Below are positions 61,810 to 64,000 of a stretch of DNA of 64,000 nt, one piece after another (position 1 is the first letter of the stretch; the number at the start of each line of letters is the position of its first letter). The notes under the pieces were generated by a model that was not told the DNA's origin, did not search any database, and saw only the letters and a list, made by a program, of their open reading frames with translations. The DNA is from DATGKG01 sp963783145 (GTDB lineage: Bacteria; Desulfobacterota; Binatia; Binatales; Binataceae), in NCBI GenBank assembly GCA_963783145.1, contig CAWAMM010000003.1, forward strand, positions 186,001 through 250,000. The letters are read 5' to 3'. The translations under genes and the position numbers were made by a program.

Positions 61810-63045
61810 TCAGTAGATGACTTTTTGTTCCATCAGCATCTTGATTTCGGCATCGGAGAGACCCAGCAGGCCGCCGAAGATTTCGCCGTTGTGCTCGCCG
61901 AGGTCCGGCGGCATCGAGTAGTTTAGTTTCGGCACGTTGCTCATGCGCACCGGCATGTTTGGGAGCATGCGTTCGCCCACCTCACGATGATCGATTTTGC
62001 GGAAGAAGCCCCATTCCCACAGATGCGGGTCGTCGTGGATCTCGACGCTATCGAGGACGGGCCCGGCCGCGACGCCCGCCGCTTGTAGCTTTTTAGCAAG
62101 CGCGAGGTGCTCATGATTGCATGTCCACCTGGCGAGGTGCGCATCGAGCTCATCGCTATGCTGCCAGCGACCGTACTGATCGGCGAATTTTGCGTCACGC
62201 ATCCACTCCGGATTTCCCATCACACGGCACAGCGCTTCCCACTCCGATTGCGTGCCGACCGCGATTGCGATCCACTTGTCCCCGCCGGCGCATCGATAGG
62301 TGTTGTGCGGCGCCATCACGTCGTCGCGATTTCCGCGCGCGCGCCGGTCGCGCCCGTTCATGAAGTAGTCCATGTACCATTCGGGCATCTGCCCGATAAC
62401 CGTCTCGCCCATGCTTGCATCGATCCACTGACCTTCGCCGGTGCGGTTACGATGCCGCAGCGCGGCGAGCACATGAAACGTCACCGCGCTGGCGATCGCG
62501 TAGTCCGGCCAGGTGCCGCCGGTTTGACGCGGCGGCGGATTCGGGTTGCCCGGATCGGGGTAACCTTGCGCGTCGAACATACCGACGAAGCAGCACGCCA
62601 TCGGGCCCCATCCGACCCACGAGGCGGGTTCAAGGCCGGTTTTCCCAAGCAGCGAGACCGAGATCATGATGATGTCGTTTTTGACCGCGCGCACCCGATC
62701 GTAGGTGATGCCGAGTTTCTTCGCAGCCGGCGTCGGGAAGCATTCGAGGACGAAATCGCTCTTGCGAATGATCTCATCGGCGAGCGCGCGGCCCTTCTCC
62801 GACGCGAGGTTCAGCGTGATCGCCTTCTTGCCGTAGTTCAACGCGTGGTAGTAACCGTTGCGATTCGGCCCCTGGATGCGATCGGCCATGCCGGACGGAT
62901 TGATGCGTCCGATATCGATATAGATTTGCGATTCGATCTTGATCACCTCGGCGCCCATCGTCGCGAGCCACTGCGCGATTTGCGGACCATTGATGATCCA
63001 GCTGAAGTCGGCGACCCGGATTCCTTCAAGTGGAAGTCTTGCCAT
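61810..63045 (-). CDS. Family III (CaiB/BaiF) CoA-transferase-like protein, Asp replaced by Glu
   Basis: 411 residues. The N-terminal GIRVADFSWIINGPQIAQWLATMGAEVIKIES and LNLASEKGR segments are typical. At the position of the catalytic Asp in formyl-CoA transferase (VDVSMQDA), the sequence is IDASMGETV, with Glu214. The catalytic Asp is therefore absent, though Glu might still form the acyl-enzyme. The carrier acid is unknown. It lies 13 nt after the second CoA-transferase gene, so the two form one operon and possibly a heterodimer. Confidence 0.88.
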   Translation of the reverse strand: MARLPLEGIRVADFSWIINGPQIAQWLATMGAEVIKIESQIYIDIGRINPSGMADRIQGPNRNGYYHALNYGKKAITLNLASEKGRALADEIIRKSDFVLECFPTPAAKKLGITYDRVRAVKNDIIMISVSLLGKTGLEPASWVGWGPMACCFVGMFDAQGYPDPGNPNPPPRQTGGTWPDYAIASAVTFHVLAALRHRNRTGEGQWIDASMGETVIGQMPEWYMDYFMNGRDRRARGNRDDVMAPHNTYRCAGGDKWIAIAVGTQSEWEALCRVMGNPEWMRDAKFADQYGRWQHSDELDAHLARWTCNHEHLALAKKLQAAGVAAGPVLDSVEIHDDPHLWEWGFFRKIDHREVGERMLPNMPVRMSNVPKLNYSMPPDLGEHNGEIFGGLLGLSDAEIKMLMEQKVIY

Positions 63046-63058
63046 CGAGATGCCTCCT

Positions 63059-64000
63059 TCAGATCACGCCGGCGGCGCGCATGCCCTGCTGCTGCGCGAG
63101 CGAGTAGCCGAGGCGTCCGAGGATTTCGGCATTATGCTCACCAAGCAGCGGCGCACGGGTCGGGATCGGTGGCGTCGCGGTCATCTTCACCAGCGAGCGC
63201 GGATATTCGAAGCGGCCCGCGATCGGATGATCGATTTCGACGAACGCCTCGCGCGCGCGCAGGTGTGGATGATGCGCCGCCTGTGCGACTGTGAACACCG
63301 GACCAATCGTCAGGCCCAGCCGCTGCCCTTCGTTGACCAGGTACTCCGTGTCGTACTGCATCAGATGCTCGCGGATCAGCGGGCGCAGCACATCGTCGTT
63401 CTGCTGGCGCCCCAGCAGCTTGTCGAAGACCTCGCTCTCGAGTTCTTCCGGATTGTGCAGCAGATCCTTGAGCGCCTTGTAGTGAGCATCCGCCGCCCAC
63501 AGCGTGTATATGTAGCCGTCCCTGCACCGCATCGGTTCGAGTCCCGAAGCGGAATTGAGCCGCAACCGGCTGAAGGGAATTCCTACATAGGTGTAGGCCG
63601 CCATCTCGAGTTTCGAGGTGCTTGCGATCGCCTGCCAGCATGGCACGTCGATCCATTGACCCTCGCGGGTGATGTCGCGATGTAAGACCGCGAACATCGA
63701 AGAAGCGGCGGCCGCCGTCGCGCCCATCATCTCGGCCTGATGTCCCGGCGCGCGCAGCGGATTCTCGCGCTCGGCATCATCGATCATCGTCGGTGTGTTA
63801 TAGCCGGTGAGACTCATCGCGAACTCGATGAGATCGGTACCTTTCCAATCGCGATACGGCCCGGTCTGCCCGAACGGCGTGATCGAAGTGACGATGAGTC
63901 GCGGATTCAGCGCATGCAGCGCCTCGTAGCCGAGACCGATCGCATCGAGAAATCCGGGCGAGTGATTCTCGATGAGCACGTCGGCGCGCGCGATGAGCTT
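63059..64000 (-). CDS. Family III (CaiB/BaiF) CoA-transferase-like protein, incomplete at window edge
   Basis: The C-terminal 313 or so residues are present; the reading frame continues to base 64000 without a start, so the N-terminus lies beyond the window. Segments ARADVLIENHSPG, TSITPFGQTGPYRDWKGTD and GQWIDVPCWQAIAS are typical. At the catalytic Asp position there is Gln (CWQAI), which cannot act as the nucleophile. With its neighbour it may form a two-subunit enzyme, as in benzylsuccinate CoA-transferase where one subunit lacks the Asp. Confidence 0.85.
   Translation of the reverse strand, partial: KLIARADVLIENHSPGFLDAIGLGYEALHALNPRLIVTSITPFGQTGPYRDWKGTDLIEFAMSLTGYNTPTMIDDAERENPLRAPGHQAEMMGATAAAASSMFAVLHRDITREGQWIDVPCWQAIASTSKLEMAAYTYVGIPFSRLRLNSASGLEPMRCRDGYIYTLWAADAHYKALKDLLHNPEELESEVFDKLLGRQQNDDVLRPLIREHLMQYDTEYLVNEGQRLGLTIGPVFTVAQAAHHPHLRAREAFVEIDHPIAGRFEYPRSLVKMTATPPIPTRAPLLGEHNAEILGRLGYSLAQQQGMRAAGVI

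Overview
The window comes from a high-GC, Gram-negative bacterium. Evidence for an outer membrane is a full Tol-Pal set with lipoproteins, plus several secreted proteins. No mobile elements, rRNA genes or CRISPR arrays are visible. The mix of amidohydrolase_2 proteins, family III CoA-transferases, crotonase-fold enzymes and an F420-type luciferase-like oxidoreductase beside ordinary housekeeping operons recalls uncultivated soil lineages such as Binatota or other Desulfobacterota-like groups. That placement is inference from gene content only.

Layout. Positions 81-8517 (minus) form one long run with ATGA overlaps: PEBP-like protein, membrane-anchored SRPBCC, DUF309, engB, glycosyltransferase, unknown partner, SPL-family radical SAM, murI, then secA. 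Positions 8801-13652 hold small regulators and stand-alone genes: an excisionase-type HTH, a TusA-like protein, a class III cyclase, a ferredoxin, a ComM/YifB ATPase, a structured leader with a 30-residue membrane peptide, and a PaaI thioesterase. At 13654-15569 lie a sigma factor and an anti-sigma with a YCF48-like domain. At 15621-20271 lie a BisC-type molybdoenzyme, an orphan RnfD-like membrane protein and a secreted DUF2330 protein. At 20547-23037 is ffh-rpsP-KH-rimM. At 25090-29434 (minus) is a heme operon: a HemD-HemE fusion, hemH and hemG, with dinB downstream. At 29534-34063 are a TPR protein, a crotonase, a secreted methyltransferase and a luciferase-like oxidoreductase. At 34079-37609 (minus) is gap-pgk-tpiA-secG followed by tRNA-Leu(GAG). 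At 37931-44080 is tolQRAB-pal-cpoB followed by ribF. Positions 45340-53041 form a catabolic island with two amidohydrolase_2 proteins, a D-aminoacylase-like enzyme, a 6-oxocamphor-hydrolase-like crotonase, an epimerase-fold protein, a cytochrome c and an SDR. After that come a GFA protein, an AraC regulator, a VOC protein, nifJ with a DHOD-like partner, a third amidohydrolase_2, a YihY protein and two family III CoA-transferases, the second cut by the window edge.

The most notable observations are these. (1) A three-way-junction leader sequesters the ribosome binding site of a 30-residue membrane peptide. (2) A 72-bp repeat in front of both gap and ribF has hairpins supported by compensatory changes. 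(3) A candidate minus-strand small RNA lies upstream of ffh. (4) rimM and hemG both lack an ATG, GTG or TTG start, and ATT fits both. (5) An SPL-family radical SAM protein lacks the catalytic cysteine of true spore photoproduct lyases and is translationally coupled to an unknown partner. (6) HemD and HemE are fused. (7) A BisC-type enzyme, an orphan RnfD-like protein and a DUF2330 protein may form an undescribed redox module. (8) Two adjacent CoA-transferases both lack the catalytic Asp.
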